A DNA stretch of 64,000 nucleotides from Zygnema circumcarinatum (lineage: Eukaryota > Streptophyta > Zygnematophyceae > Zygnematales > Zygnemataceae). The position numbers and the translations under genes were made by a program. The first letter of the stretch is position 1. Each line of letters begins with the position of its first letter. The DNA lies in assembly GCA_037447605.1 (NCBI GenBank), contig CM074809.1:1183589-1247588 (forward strand). Reading direction: 5' to 3'. Below, in pieces: positions 36,872 to 56,900 of this stretch. Under the pieces are notes generated by a model, which was given only the letters and a program-made list of their open reading frames with translations, ran no database searches and had not been told where the DNA came from.

Positions 36872-38523
36872 GCTTCATTTGCAAACAGGTTCTGTAGTCC
36901 AGTCGGAACTTACTTTCAGGAATTTAAGTGTCATTTTTTGGGGCTCTGTAAATTTCTGTCTCGGTCCCATCGAGGAATTGCGTAGCGGATGCCCTTGCAA
37001 TAAAGCGATGGAGAGAGCGCGGAGTAGTTGGCGCAAGATCAGCCATCACATTAGTTGGTTTCTAGAAATAAAGTCCTTCTGTATTCTTGCCTTGACTTTG
37101 GTGAAAAAGTTGTGAAGGGTTCCTTCTTAGGAATACACCTGGGCAAAACGGCTCGTCCTGCACAAGAATGCTGTCTTTTGTTATATGTGGAAGCTCCAAG
37201 CAATGCTCAATGTCTTATGAAAACTCGAGGTTAGTCTTTTAGTAGAGAGTGTCAGAATTGAATGTTTTCTGACATTGCAGAGGCAGGTTCGAGTTCAAGG
37301 GAAGCACTCTTTTCAAAGAACTCTTAAAAATGAATTGGTGGGTTGATCTTCTTTGCTTAGAGTGTGAGGCAGGGAGAGACGGATAGATAGTGTGGGAAAG
37401 TGAGTGAGGGAGGGAGGGCGAGAGAGGGAGTCAGAAATAGAGGGTGGAACAGGGGGGGGTTAAGATAAAGGAAACACTCTTTTACAGCTGAGTTGGGCAT
37501 TTCTTTCTTCTTTGACATAGCTCAAACTAGAGGGATAGAGAGTCGTTGGGTTCCGTCGACAGTTTGTATCTCTTTGTAAACAGCACGTTAGGGTTTTTGG
37601 GTTTGCAATTTAAGTGTCAAACCAGCACATGTAAATGGTTCTTTATGCCCTCCTGTAATGCATTGCATACGACATTGTTTATCGTATCGTGTTGAGGGTT
37701 CATTTTAACCTGTTTAAGCTGCTTTGGGCGAATGCATCTTTCTAGTCTCGAGGGAGGGGGGAGGGAGAGATGGGGGGGAAGGAGGGAGGGAGCTGGAGAG
37801 GGAGAGGGAGATGAGGGATTGGAAGAGAGGATGGGGGAGACGAGACGATGTGGACAAAGGGAGGGGGGAGGGTTTAGAGTTTGGGGTTTAGGTCTGAGGG
37901 GGCAGAACCTAGGGTTAAGAGTATTCAAGAAAGTTGGACCATAAATTATGACTTAATGTTCAATGCAAGACGTGGGAAGCACAGCTTCAGCAGAGTACCA
38001 TGCCCTAAGGTAACCCACAAATGCGAGACCCACAAAAAGTGGCAGTCCTCTATTGTAAAGGCTGTGTGCCCTATAAAACGTCTGCTTAAACTACGGCCCA
38101 TATAAAAGATCTGCAGATGCCCTACAGACATTCTCTGCTACTCCCTACATGGGCCATCCATCCATGGCAGGCTCAAGACCTTGTCCTTGATTAACAAAAG
38201 TTATGACATAGCAAGTGCTAAGGGGGAAAAGGGCTGCTGCTACGCCTACAGACGCCTCTACTGTAACCCTAAAGCTGAACCACTGCCACTCTACTTCCAA
38301 AAGGCAGCGGAGTTGCAACTGCGCAGCTATCCATTAATGTGGCGCCTGCTGGGCCATTCCATCTCTTGAGGAACTGGATTCCAGAATCAGCTGCCTACAG
38401 AGTGCCCTTCATATGATAACAAAAATGGGCACCAAGATGGGCTTCCAGTAGTTAAGAGGCACATTTTGTTAATCTTTCGTAATGTTAAGGAGTTTTTTTT
38501 GCAACCTTCTGAGACCAACTTAG
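36872..38523. other. Intergenic region between convergent SET gene and CHYB
   Basis: This holds GA-rich patches (about 37370-37445 and a GGGAGG-type run at 37743-37870) and telomere-like GGTTTAG fragments at about 37590 and 37870-37920. No exon was recognised in either strand. Confidence 0.5.
37743..37870 (+). repeat. GGGAGG purine-rich low-complexity tract
   Basis: About 130 nt almost free of pyrimidines on the plus strand, made of GGGAGG, GAGGGAGA and GGGGGGAGG units. It is rich in G-runs and could form G-quadruplexes. Confidence 0.8.
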
Positions 38524-41500
38524 CTAGTGATCCTCCTCTTTTGTTGCTGCCACCTGCTGCCCTGGCCTTCGGCGGGCATTGAGCACTACCTCCAGGTCTG
38601 GCAGGCCTCCCACCTTTTCCAGCTCCTGCTCATCCCCCAACCCACCTTGTTACAGCAGGTTCGGCAGTTGATCATGTTAGACTCCTCAAGACCTTGACAA
38701 GGGGTGGTATGAGTATCAACACCGACAGGTGACCTATTCCTAAAACAAGCAAAATCTACCACCAAACTTGAAGAAAGCTTTCCTCAAAACCCAAAGCGGT
38801 GTCAACTGACTTATGGGTTGAAGGCAGCCTATGCTTACCTGAGGACCAAAGAAGAGACCATATGGGACACCTTCGAATTTGTCAGCGTGATGAAGCTGCA
38901 CATTGTACAAATACAGAAAGCAAAGCCTTCAGGACATCCGCTGTAGTCTTGGTATCAAGGAAAATATTTGCGCCCTGCCCTATGATAACTCAAAAGGAAT
39001 GAATGGCATCCTCGTGAACACAATCACACTCTAAACAAGATCTGTGATCAAGCCGTGATAAGAGGGTCAAAATATTGCAACAACAGGCGTGTCCAGGAAT
39101 TGCGGAGTACCTGATGTGCAGCTGCCACCTTTTGAAGGTAGGGAACGTCAGCAATTGGGCCAACAGGAAAGCGGCGATGAACCAAGCCGTCATGGACAAA
39201 CATATATGCCATGCCGAAAAGAGTGATGCCAAGGCCCTGGCAATGTCCATTCACCCACATGGAAGTCAGGCCCAGGCAATACTAAAGCATGTGGAGTCTC
39301 TAAGCCAAGCATGCACCATGCCCTGCAATTCCAGCTTAGGGTGTGGGTAGACTCACAGCACCAAAGCATAGCCCTGGAAAGAGACCGCGATTGAAGAAGC
39401 CATATGCTAGAAGCAAGATGGCCGGCCCCGCATTTATAATGGCAAAGATGTCGTTTAGCTCAAATGGACCTTCACGCGGCCGATGATGAGACTGCCATGT
39501 AATAAGGCCACCCAAAATTTGTATCATCTCCTCAATCCGCTTCCAATGTCTTCCTTTGGCAGCACAAAAAGAAAAGCACCACAGATTGTGATTGACATAT
39601 TACAGGAAGGAAAGGCAAATTAGAACCTTTTGCTGGTGAAACACTGTACCTCATGCATGTGCCACAACGAGGCGTGCCATAGTGCTTTATGTGCCCAACG
39701 TGCCCAAAACTCCATTCCCACCTGTAGCACAGACGAATCCCCGGCTCAATTAGACAAAACAGGTAGGACCTTCCAATACAGGTCTCTGAAAGGCATATAA
39801 CACTTTTGAGCTTGCAGAAGGACCCGGTGTTTGAGCAGTCAGACTTCACTTGTCATAGCAAGCTCATGAAATGCTCGTAAGGCCCTTACCGCAGCTCCAA
39901 TAGCCAAAGCAAATGTGCCAAACATCTCCAAGTAAGGAACATCTCCTCCTGCCTGCACCATTGAGACCTTCATGAAAGTTAAACCACCAATTGCCCACCC
40001 ATAGCCTACGCACGGCTCTCATCAGGATCTAACTGCCACGTACCAATCAACATCCCTGTGTCAAACTGGCTGGCCACACCTACCCTTGAATGCAAACTCT
40101 TTCACCGTAAGAATATTTCAGGCGACATGTTCCACCTTGGCCAAATTAAGTCCTGCAGCTCGACCGACTTATGGCTGCATTCCAGTGAGTTTCCAGTTGA
40201 CACGGATACACCACATCACTATCTGGGAATTCACATGCTAAAGTCAGCAACCGAAGTTAGCTAATTACTGAGCCACTGATGTTCTATGAACCAATCAAGC
40301 TCCTTCCATCTGACTCAACACAAAACCTTCACCCAGCCATAACTGATGCCACAATCACCGGGGACTGAAGGGTATTCCATCATGAGTTGCCCTGTGACGA
40401 ACCAATGCTACAGGGTCGTAATGCAACTGCTTCTATTGTCGCAGTCGTCTGAATACATACAAAACGTCTGCCTACACTAGGCCAGGAGTATCGCAGTCAA
40501 ACCAGATGATCATTCGAAAAAGAAGAATCTCGCCGCAAAAAGAACAGTGGAGTGACTCCAAAACATCCTTCGAATTCGGTAAAAATGGCGATGAGCTAAA
40601 TGAGGTAGGCAAAATGTGACCCACTACACCACTTTAGATCAAATGGTATTTTCGGTAGTTTAATTGATTGATAGCTTTCTATAATGCAGACCTGCAGCAC
40701 TATCACAAACGGCAAAGGCCCACTAAAGGTTCAGGCCTATATGGCAATAAAAATAAAATCTGGTTCAATGTAGATACAATCATATATGAACCCATCGACG
40801 AAGCGATCTATCAAATTTTGCTTTCTGCTACTTTTCATTTTGTATCGTAATTCGTGGGAGTCTGGCCAGTCTAAAATGCAGTTTGCACTTGCTAACAGAC
40901 CTACTTCCAGTTCCGGTTCTTTTTCACATTTTTACGTATTCTTAATCATTTTAAAAAAAAATCCTTTTGCTAATTCAACCCATGTGCTGGAAATAAGCCT
41001 CCCGGTTTTAAATGTCCAAAAGCGTATGACAGGACACAAAAATGTGACAGAACTGGGACATGAGTTGCGCACATTTGCAATACAGCAAATAACTGTATCA
41101 CAGCAGCGAAATAATCAGCCTCCCCACGACTCATTGACATCATTCAGTCAGAGTATCCATTTCTAAATTTAAGCCACACACGATGAGAAGAGATGTAGCA
41201 ATTCACGAAGAGGTAAGAAGTATCTCCTAAGTTGCATTGGGCATGACTCAGGTGTGCATGAGTTCGTCATTGGTAGTCTGAGACACAGACAAACCATTCG
41301 TATGCATAATTTACTGGGAATACGATACCAAGGTATGATTTTTCATTGAGCTTCTACAAGTATACCAGCTCAAAAATCTTCTACAGCTCGGGAAGTTATA
41401 TTGAAAACTTCATAGAGGACAGAGCATCAGGCTGATGTATCGTCAGATTGTTGAACTGAGACCTGACTCAGTACTTTGGGCTGCAAAACCGACTAACCTG

Positions 41501-42025
41501 CATTTGAGAAATAAAGCGGTAAATCACCGCCCCGCCTGCCAGTGATGTGAAACCAATGCTGGAAACTACGGCAGCCACAAGATACGTTGAGCGCTCTGAC
41601 TTCCTGCGCTGCATGCGCTCCAGCTGTGCTCGTCTGTCGGCATCCTCCGATGAAGTAGCCATGGTAGCCAACTGGGCAGCAAATTCAAGGGTCACAGATG
41701 ACTCGTTTGAGTCATCGGCACTATTCCCTGCAACTTCCTCGACCTGACCTAGTTCATTCCTGTCTTCGGCAGATCTAAGTTGCGAGCTGTCAGACGACAC
41801 TGCCCTCGCGAGGAGTGAGCTCCTCCTGTGGAGCACAAGTTGTGAGAGCGAACCTCCTGCTCCGATATGATGCCTTACTACAGACCTTCCCAGGGATGAC
41901 ACACAGACTTTAGCAGCGGAAATCGACCGCGATTCCTGCACAGAGTGTCTTCTACAAGAGGGAGAAGACAGCACTGAAGCAGAAGAAATCGATCCTGCAA
42001 GCGCAGCCTTGATCATCATCGCCAT
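38524..42025 (-). CDS. CHYB: Beta-carotene 3-hydroxylase, non-heme di-iron type (plastid)
   Basis: Hydroxylates both beta rings of beta-carotene to give beta-cryptoxanthin and zeaxanthin; membrane di-iron enzyme of the fatty-acid-hydroxylase superfamily. Seven exons: 42025-41498, 39952-39890, 39721-39650, 39491-39357, 39236-39111, 38895-38839, 38625-38524; phases close to 360 residues. Exon 1 is a long Ser-rich transit-like leader ending in KSERSTYLVAAVVSSIG and a first membrane helix. The His clusters are intact: HKALWHASLWHMHESHHRP, HDGLVHRRFPVGP and HQLHHADKFEGVPYG. Other family blocks are PFELNDIFAIINA and GLGITLFGMAYMF. Intron 1 is 1.5 kb. The leader upstream of the ATG is an extreme CT/CCCCTCCG repeat on the plus strand (purine-rich in the transcript). 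It is one of several photoprotection genes in the window. Confidence 0.96.
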
Positions 42026-42180
42026 TGTTCACTCGTCCCTGTCAGCTTTCCAATCCACCAACACACTAACTCAACTTCCAAACCAACGCATTGCTCAAAC
42101 AGTCGAAAGCCTTCCTTCCTCCGCCCCTCCCTTTTCCCCACTCCCCTCCCCCCCTCGCCTCCCCTCTTGTCCCCTGTTTC

Positions 42181-42265
42181 GTTCAGCTCGTCTCCCCTCC
42201 CCTCCCCTCCCCTCCCCTCCGCCCCCTCCGCCCCCTCCGCCCCCTCCGCCCCCTCCGCCCCCTTC
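42181..42265 (+). repeat. CCCCT / CCCCCTCCG tandem repeat upstream of CHYB
   Basis: Five CCCCT units run into five 9-bp units (CCCCCTCCG), then decay into CCCTCTCT sequence. It lies 160-240 bp upstream of the CHYB start. Confidence 0.9.
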
Positions 42266-42875
42266 TCGCCCCCTCCGCCCACTCTCCCTCTCCCACTCCC
42301 TCTCTCCCTCTCTCCCTCCCCCTCCTGCAGCCGGCGGGCGGTGTGGTGGGCCCGCAGCGCGGCACGTGGCCGCGCCCCCCTTGGAGGGCCCACGCGGCGT
42401 GGCGGCCCCAGGCCGCTCGCCGCCGCCTAATCTTCGGCACATGCGATCGACGGCCGCCGGGCGGATATCCGACTCCGCGTGTGCGATCGACGGCCCCGCG
42501 GCGTCTGCAGCTGGCGAGCATGCCGCGCTCGCCCGAGGGCGGTTTCCGCAGGCGGATGGTTGCGAACCTGCCAAGCTTTTGGGAGTCAGTCGGCGGTCGG
42601 GGGTTCCATCGTCCAATGGCAGTTCGCCGCGTGTGCAAATGTGTGTACGTGGCGCCCTTCCATTGGATGGTACTGTTCGCTTTTGGAGAGAGGCCTCTCA
42701 TGATGGATGGCATTGAGATGCATCGGATGGCCATGTGAGGGGTTTGGTTGCAGGGTTCGTTCAGGGTTTCCATAGATAGCGAGCTTTCCATAGGTACGGG
42801 ATAGTACAGGACTGGGACTATGAAGATCAAAAGAAAATATGATTTCTTTCATTCGAGGCTGTTGCGCTCAGAAGC

Positions 42876-42953
42876 TGACCGGTTCCTCGTGGTTTCCCAT
42901 GTTGCTTTTGTCCATGTGCATGTGATGGCATATCGTGGTCAGAGACCAATGCC
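42876..42953 (+). repeat. Dispersed repeat R1, copy 2
   Basis: This matches 21044-21123 over its whole length: CCGGTTCCTCGTGGTT, CCCATG, TTTTGTCCATGTGCAT, TGATGGCAT and ACCAATGCC. The two copies are 21.8 kb apart in the same orientation. Confidence 0.7.
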
Positions 42954-43600
42954 AAATCCTGTATTTCCTTCTGACTACTCTGTGGCTATTGTGTGTGGGA
43001 AGGAACCGAAGAAGTCTGAAAGGCCCCCAATCGTGCATTGTTTGGCAGGGCATTGCGTTAGGGGCTGTCGCAGTGCACGCTGATGGTGTCAGCTGTTAGC
43101 AGGAAAACAAAACCCTTAAACCCTCAAAAAGCATCACATAGGAACAAGGATTGTCAGAGGCCGTGGTTTGTCAGGCAACAGAAGTCACATTCTGAACATG
43201 AATCTCATGAATCACCGCTTATGGTGGAATTAGACAACATTGTCAGAGGGGTAACTTCTGCTTCAAACAGGGCGGTGGCTGATCAAGCTCTCACTAATCA
43301 AACTGTACATGGCCGGGCGCCTTGAAGCAATAGAGAGCTTCTCAGGGGGACTAGAAAACATGAAGCAGCTATTGCCCTCTCGAAATTAACCAGATGGTGT
43401 TAAAAGGGATGAATAAAAAATGATAACGTAAGACTCTATGATTTGTTGCTACTTTTATTGCAAGAAGTGAAGCTTCCACCAGCTTCTGTAAGGAAGCCAT
43501 TCCTTTCTCAAATCTCTAGCTCTAACCATAACAAAAATGGGAACAATATCAATGGTGTGGTTTTTCGCACCACTAAGGGAAACAAATTAATCACGAGACA

Positions 43601-44731
43601 TCAAAAGGCTGTTTTGTCCCACTGTCGAAACTCGTGCACTTGTGCCTCCAACTCCCTCACTCTGTCTTCCAAAGCCTGCAATGACAGCCACACACGGACT
43701 GGGAACATGATTGAATGGCCTCTTATCTTCTGTATATATGAAGCACTGCTAGGCAAGATAATGGGGTAGGAAAGTCCTGGTTGACACAGGCAATAATAGG
43801 CTCTTTAGTTAACGAGGGTCCACCGACTCTCAATCTGCTCAAGAATGGCAAGACCTTACTTGCGCGAAAATGCCACCCAATAGCAAAATTTGCTGTGCAC
43901 CAGGATGTGTCAGCTTTAATACCTGATATCTCTTTTCCTTAACCTCTTCTTTTCGAGCTTCTGCCATGGAGCTTCTTGTGACTTCCAACGTGACCGCAAC
44001 AGATCCAACCTGCTCCCATCCAGTGATACATTCAGCAATGCTGTGTATGTTTCTACGTAGAAACTCTGTCTTATGGGAAACAGGAATAACTCAAGCTTGC
44101 TGCCAGAAATCCACACATAACTGTATCTACATAAAAAGCAATCGCAAAAAGGATGCAAAAAACAAGACATTCAACCTTTATCTTCAATGCACTACAAACG
44201 ACGTGATACACTTACCATGAACACAACAGTTTCTCCGATTAGGTTAGCAGCTACTTGCACGGCCTGCTCTGCCTGAAGTGGTTTTATCGTTTCCTCGCTG
44301 TGGTGGGGGTGCAGTTGCGAATGCATTTGTGCATTGAGCAGATGGAACTTCTAAAAACATCATAAGCCCGCCGAGACGGCCATCAGAAAAATTACAGATA
44401 TTTTAACTGGCGATAGCTCCAGCCTTTGACAGGGTTCAAAACTGAATCCAAAATGAAAAGAGTGATTTACAGCATTGCAGACATCGACAGAGTGCTCAAA
44501 TGTAGACAAACACAGCAGACTTGTACTGATTCAGCCAAGTTGGTCATACACAACACTGAATAATGACATTGCTTGCAGCACGGATGAGCGGCCTGTCCTC
44601 ACCTGAGCCATGCTAATAATGGATCGCTTGAATCGTTGATCCTTGGAAGCCCGGCGCTTCACGACCTCAGCTAAGGGCTTGCCAAGCTGCCTGATGCCCA
44701 GCCCTGCAAGCCTGAACAGAGGCACATACAT
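43601..44731 (-). CDS. OPA3: OPA3-like protein (mitochondrial inner-membrane associated)
   Basis: Small conserved eukaryotic protein; human OPA3 is mitochondrial and linked to optic atrophy and 3-methylglutaconic aciduria, and its molecular role is unclear. Four exons: 44731-44603, 44350-44216, 44009-43923, 43675-43601, giving 141 residues with consistent phases. Exon 1 is MYVPLFRLAGLGIRQLGKPL then a basic KRRASKDQRFK and IISMAQ, the OPA3 N-terminal pattern. Exon 2 gives PLQAEQAVQVAANLIGETVV, the most conserved block. Exon 3 gives VGSVAVTLEV followed by SMAEARKEE, then a coiled C-terminal heptad region (ALEDRVRELEAQVHEF). No separate cleavable transit peptide is seen, as usual in the family. 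It is divergent from the myotubularin gene, 502 bp away. Confidence 0.88.
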
Positions 44732-45123
44732 TAGAACCCCGCGAGGCGAGAGGGGCGAGAGGGCCCAGCCCTCCTCCCCCCGCCCTTCATCCCCTCGCCA
44801 TGGCCCGCTCAGCGCTCTCCTCTCCCTCCGCTCCTCCCTCCGTCCGGAGTCCAGTCGGATTAGGGAGGGCAGAACGCTCCCCAATATCCACAGGCCAAAT
44901 CCACGCCTTAAGAAGGCCGTTCCATGCACACCGTTTAAGAAACGGGATTTAAACTGTAGCTGTGACATGTACCTGTATGACAGTTCGTGACACTTTTGAC
45001 TGCCACATAGAACGTGCCACGTGTAGGCCGTATGGCGTATGGGGAGGCGGGAGTTGCATTGGATGGGAGGACATGACATGATGGCAAGGGCATGGGCATT
45101 GGGCCGGGCATGGGCATTGGGCC

Positions 45124-45154
<31 letters not shown>

Positions 45155-45233
45155 GTGAAAGAGACAGGCGGCAGGCGCCTCTTCAAAGCTTGCTGCTGCA
45201 GCAGGATGCATCTCTGAGCAGCCTGCACAGAGC
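44732..45233. promoter_or_regulatory. OPA3-like / myotubularin divergent promoter
   Basis: The 502 bp between the two start codons contain a G-box-like TGCCACGTGTAGG at about 45014-45026 and the GGGCAT minisatellite listed separately. Both transcripts must initiate within it. Confidence 0.6.
45085..45153 (+). repeat. GGGCAT minisatellite
   Basis: Tandem GGGCAT hexamers, some expanded to GGGCATTGGGCC, total about 69 nt. It ends about 80 nt upstream of the myotubularin ATG, so it is probably in the promoter or leader. It also encodes a meaningless Met-Pro repeat on the minus strand. Confidence 0.9.
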
Positions 45234-53215
<7,982 letters not shown>

Positions 53216-53981
53216 ACAGAATCATTTTTGCTATAGAGTTCTTTTTGTCCAGATATGGTCTATCGGGTAAGTTTCCAGGGGGGCCTGCTCCAGGCATGGC
53301 CGGCTTTTTTCCCACTACTAATGAGAGTTCCGAATGAAGTGGACATCACCGGCTTGTGATCTGAACAAGAGGTGCAAGAGGAGGCAGGGAACAACCAGCG
53401 GTCGAGGGAGAGAGGCCTACACTCAGCTCCAAAATCTCACGATGTCCATATTATGTCCATATTGTCCCATGTGGGAGGAGATAGGGGCCCAACTCGGCAA
53501 TGGTTGTTGCTGGAAGTCACTAATGTGATCCACGTAAATGTCGGAAAGCAGTGGTTGCAATAATACGCTTTCGCACACTCTGCGAAGTGGGACTCTTGCC
53601 TTCTGCTTGTTTGGAGGCAGATGGTTTTCATTTTGGTGTTGTTGAGGTGCCTGACCCTTCAAAATAAGATTTTTCCTTCGGTGTGTTCACGTGTCTAGAA
53701 GATATTTGATAGGCTTTCGAATGACTTCCAAGAAGGCGAAAAAGAACCGGGATAACAAATCCAACACGCTCACCCTTTTTTGCATTTCCGAAATAGTGTG
53801 GCCCACACTATTTTCCAGTAGACATATACTTGATAACCTTTAGAAAATACTGTGGCCCACACTAATACGTATGACAACTGGCAAAAGGAGAAGAAGCAAC
53901 AACGACACGTATAAAGTTACAAATACAAATAAATGGGTATAAATGTATGTACAATGGCGAGCTGCGCGCAAGCCCTCGAGC
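53216..53981. other. Intergenic region between convergent MTM and CruP, with palindrome pair
   Basis: This holds both 3' flanks. 53792-53812 is a 21-nt inverted repeat (AATAGTGTGG, one C, CCACACTATT). A related TACTGTGGCCCACACTA lies at 53848-53864. No coding homology was seen. Confidence 0.6.
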
Positions 53982-56900
53982 CTAGAGCTTGTAGTCCAGC
54001 CCGGACCCAAACTCCCATGCCTCAAATCTTCTCCGCCACTCGTATCGCTCCGCCGGTGGAAGGCCCTCCACCCAATTCCTGCGCCGCAATGTAAAAGGCT
54101 TCATCTTTGCATGCACTTGGCTGAAATGCTATACACACTTTCCACTCTCTACCTAATTAGACGAGCGATACCGGGGCATCTGCGGTTACTTAGGGTCCAT
54201 TCAACATTAATGTTAAGGCTCTGTTAAACTTTGGACTGCAACAATTGCGAGTAACCACAAACCTGAGCGCAGGTGCGACTTTTGAGGAGAGCACAGTGTA
54301 GCTACCAAGGCCAATAAAGTGCTGCAGCCAATCAAATAGCGGCTCTATGCCAACCTGTCAAAAACATCAAGGATTGCATCAGCCTAAAAGGTGGAGAATG
54401 ATCGCCAAAAGGTTCAATCAAGGTTATGTAAACAGCAAGTGAGCCATCTTGAGCCATCTGGATTACAAGTTGAACTGGAGGAGCATTTGAAGCAGGCAAA
54501 GGCGTTATGAACCGAGTGAAGAAAGAGATAGTCGGCGGATGCAGACAGCACAGCCAAGATTAATGCCAGGGGATCAATTGGACAAATATACAAGCAATCA
54601 GAGAAAAGCGTTTGAACGGAACAACTGACAAGTGTGAGTTGGAAGGAAAGCGAGACAGAGAGAGAGAGAAAGGGAGGGAGAGAGAGAGAGAGATAGCGCG
54701 AGAGAGAGAGCTCACAGAAGCCAAGATAGAAGGGAGGAGGTCTGGCCTTGACACCATCATGCTGCCCATTGTGCTGGCCAGCGGGCCAAATTGTGTCACA
54801 TCCTGCACAGAAAAATTAGTTCCAATAGAATCAGCAGTTTGATTCTTTGATTATAGGTGTCACTAAAGCAAGTGAATCTATGCACCATAAGACGGCGCTG
54901 CTGGTAATTAGCAGTACCGATACAACAATCGAAATCCTGTAGGGGCTGTTTTGGTGCAGGACACAATCAACAATATCACAAAGGAAGATACTCTGATGGG
55001 TGAGCCAAAGTCCGAATGAAGCAGAGTCAATCAGGCCAGAATGGGGTGTGTATAAACAGAATCAGAGATAAATCGACACACTAAAGACTGACAGTGGGAA
55101 AAGCTAAAAGGGTGCCTTGCCTTTTCGCAAGTTGTCTGTCACATTAATCTCCGCAGATAGCTTTTGTTTCAAGCTGAATTGTTTGAGCTGAATGTGTCAC
55201 ATGTTTCATACTGCTATAAAGAAATGCATAGAGGGGACGATTACACCTACTTGCAGAAACGGACGTAGCACCGGATCTCCCAAATTCTGAAACATTGCTT
55301 CCCTCATCCCCACCATGAATGTTTTCTTTCCATCAGTACACCTTCTGTGTCAGTCAATCACTCCTCTCTCCCCATATCACCGCAAGTCATCCACACAACA
55401 GTACTTGAAAACCTTTAAACTATGAAACAGATTCAGAATTAAAAACTTTCACCTCCATGCATTTAAAGTTGGTTGCAAGAAGGGAGTTGATGAATTCGGG
55501 CGGCGGCTCGCTCCGTACAGGAGCCGACATGGCCCGTTGAAGAAGCCATGCTCCACTCAGGTTGGGCTGTACAATGGGTTTTTCAGCAACATTAGCGAGA
55601 AACTTGGCTAATAGAGAACAGATTTGAAATGGAGATGCGAATCATAATTGATGATCATTAAGTTCATCATTGAGTTCATTAAACAAAGTCAGATGTAAAA
55701 CACGCCGTTCACTCGCCTTGGTAAGTTCGAAATCGTGGAAACTGAAGCATGAGATGCAGCATTTCATGGATCATCGTCGACTACAAGAAGTCATACGAGC
55801 AGCCCATTTCAACTGTCCTGTAATTTTGCCGTGTTTTACTGCAAGTTGATGTTTCGTAGGACTCACTTGTAAAGCCCCAAGTAAAGAATTGTCAAGCAAG
55901 CAATGTGTTACCTGATATGCATTGATGAGTGCGAGCTCGCGGGAATTTAACAAATCTTCATCCAAGGCTTCAGTGATGCCTGCAGCCATCCATTTTGCTC
56001 ACACTTTCAACACAAACAGCAGCAGAAATAGCACAGTTCGTTACAACTTTGTTGGAAAATAGAGAAAAGCATTGTCGGACCTGCTGTTATGCGAGCAAGG
56101 TGACGTGTAATGCTCCCAAAACCACCGAATGAAAGTGGTGATTGGATTCCGCTAGCATCTCCCACCTGCCGATACATGCCCCAAAGTCCATGTTATCAAT
56201 TGGAAAAATGATCGAACTCATGCTGTACTTCAAATTATCGCCGTGCATGCATGAGCTATATGAAACTTACCTGCAGGATACGGTCGAAGGCTGCAGGCAG
56301 AGGGCTGCATCACATGGAAGAGCAGACATCTATGATCAGAACCAAAAAAACACCTCAAAGACTAAGAAATGCGAGCTTTTTGGCCCATGATTTCTTCTCA
56401 AGGGGTCGTTGCATCTCGTATGCAAAGCAATAGCTCAAACTCTTCTCTCTATCAAATTAACAGGCCATTCTGGGAGTCACTTACCTGTTTCGATACGTAG
56501 GGAAGAAGCCAAAAAGGACTCGCAAAAACTGCAAATCGTCCAGGTTCACCCCCTGCACACTCCTTCCCAACCTCCCTATTACACAAAGTCTAACGGCTGA
56601 ATACTACTCTCACCCTCCCCCGTTCATTTCCCTTTTAGCATTCAGCAATTGCTTATGGCGATGGCCCTAGTCTTTCACACAGCAATAGTGAACCACTTCT
56701 TACCACCCAATGTCTATCCTCTCTCCTGTCTGGGCTATGATGTTCCTGAAGCCCTCTCCCTCTTCCTCTTCCTTCAGCCCTCCCTCTCTTAGGAAGAGGA
56801 AAGGGAGCCTCCATATCCTCCCCAATTCCTTTACCTCCTCACCAGCTTGTCCCTCCTCTCATCAACCGCTCTCCCACCCAACTCCTACCCAGTTCATCTC

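Larger units (their letters stand above)
42026..43600. promoter_or_regulatory. CHYB upstream region and OPA3-like 3' flank
   Basis: Immediately upstream of CHYB is a low-complexity pyrimidine tract (about 42110-42330). A GC-rich block with a G-box (GGCACGTGGCC, about 42360-42370) and CGTGGCGCCC (about 42648) follows. Dispersed repeat R1 copy 2 lies at 42876-42953. The rest to 43600 is unremarkable. Open frames of over 200 codons here are translations of the CT repeat. Confidence 0.55.

Noticed and set aside
42009-42738. 235- and 215-codon open frames on both strands
   Set aside because: They are translations of the CCCCTCCG / CCCTCTCT repeat and neighbouring GC-rich promoter DNA upstream of CHYB.
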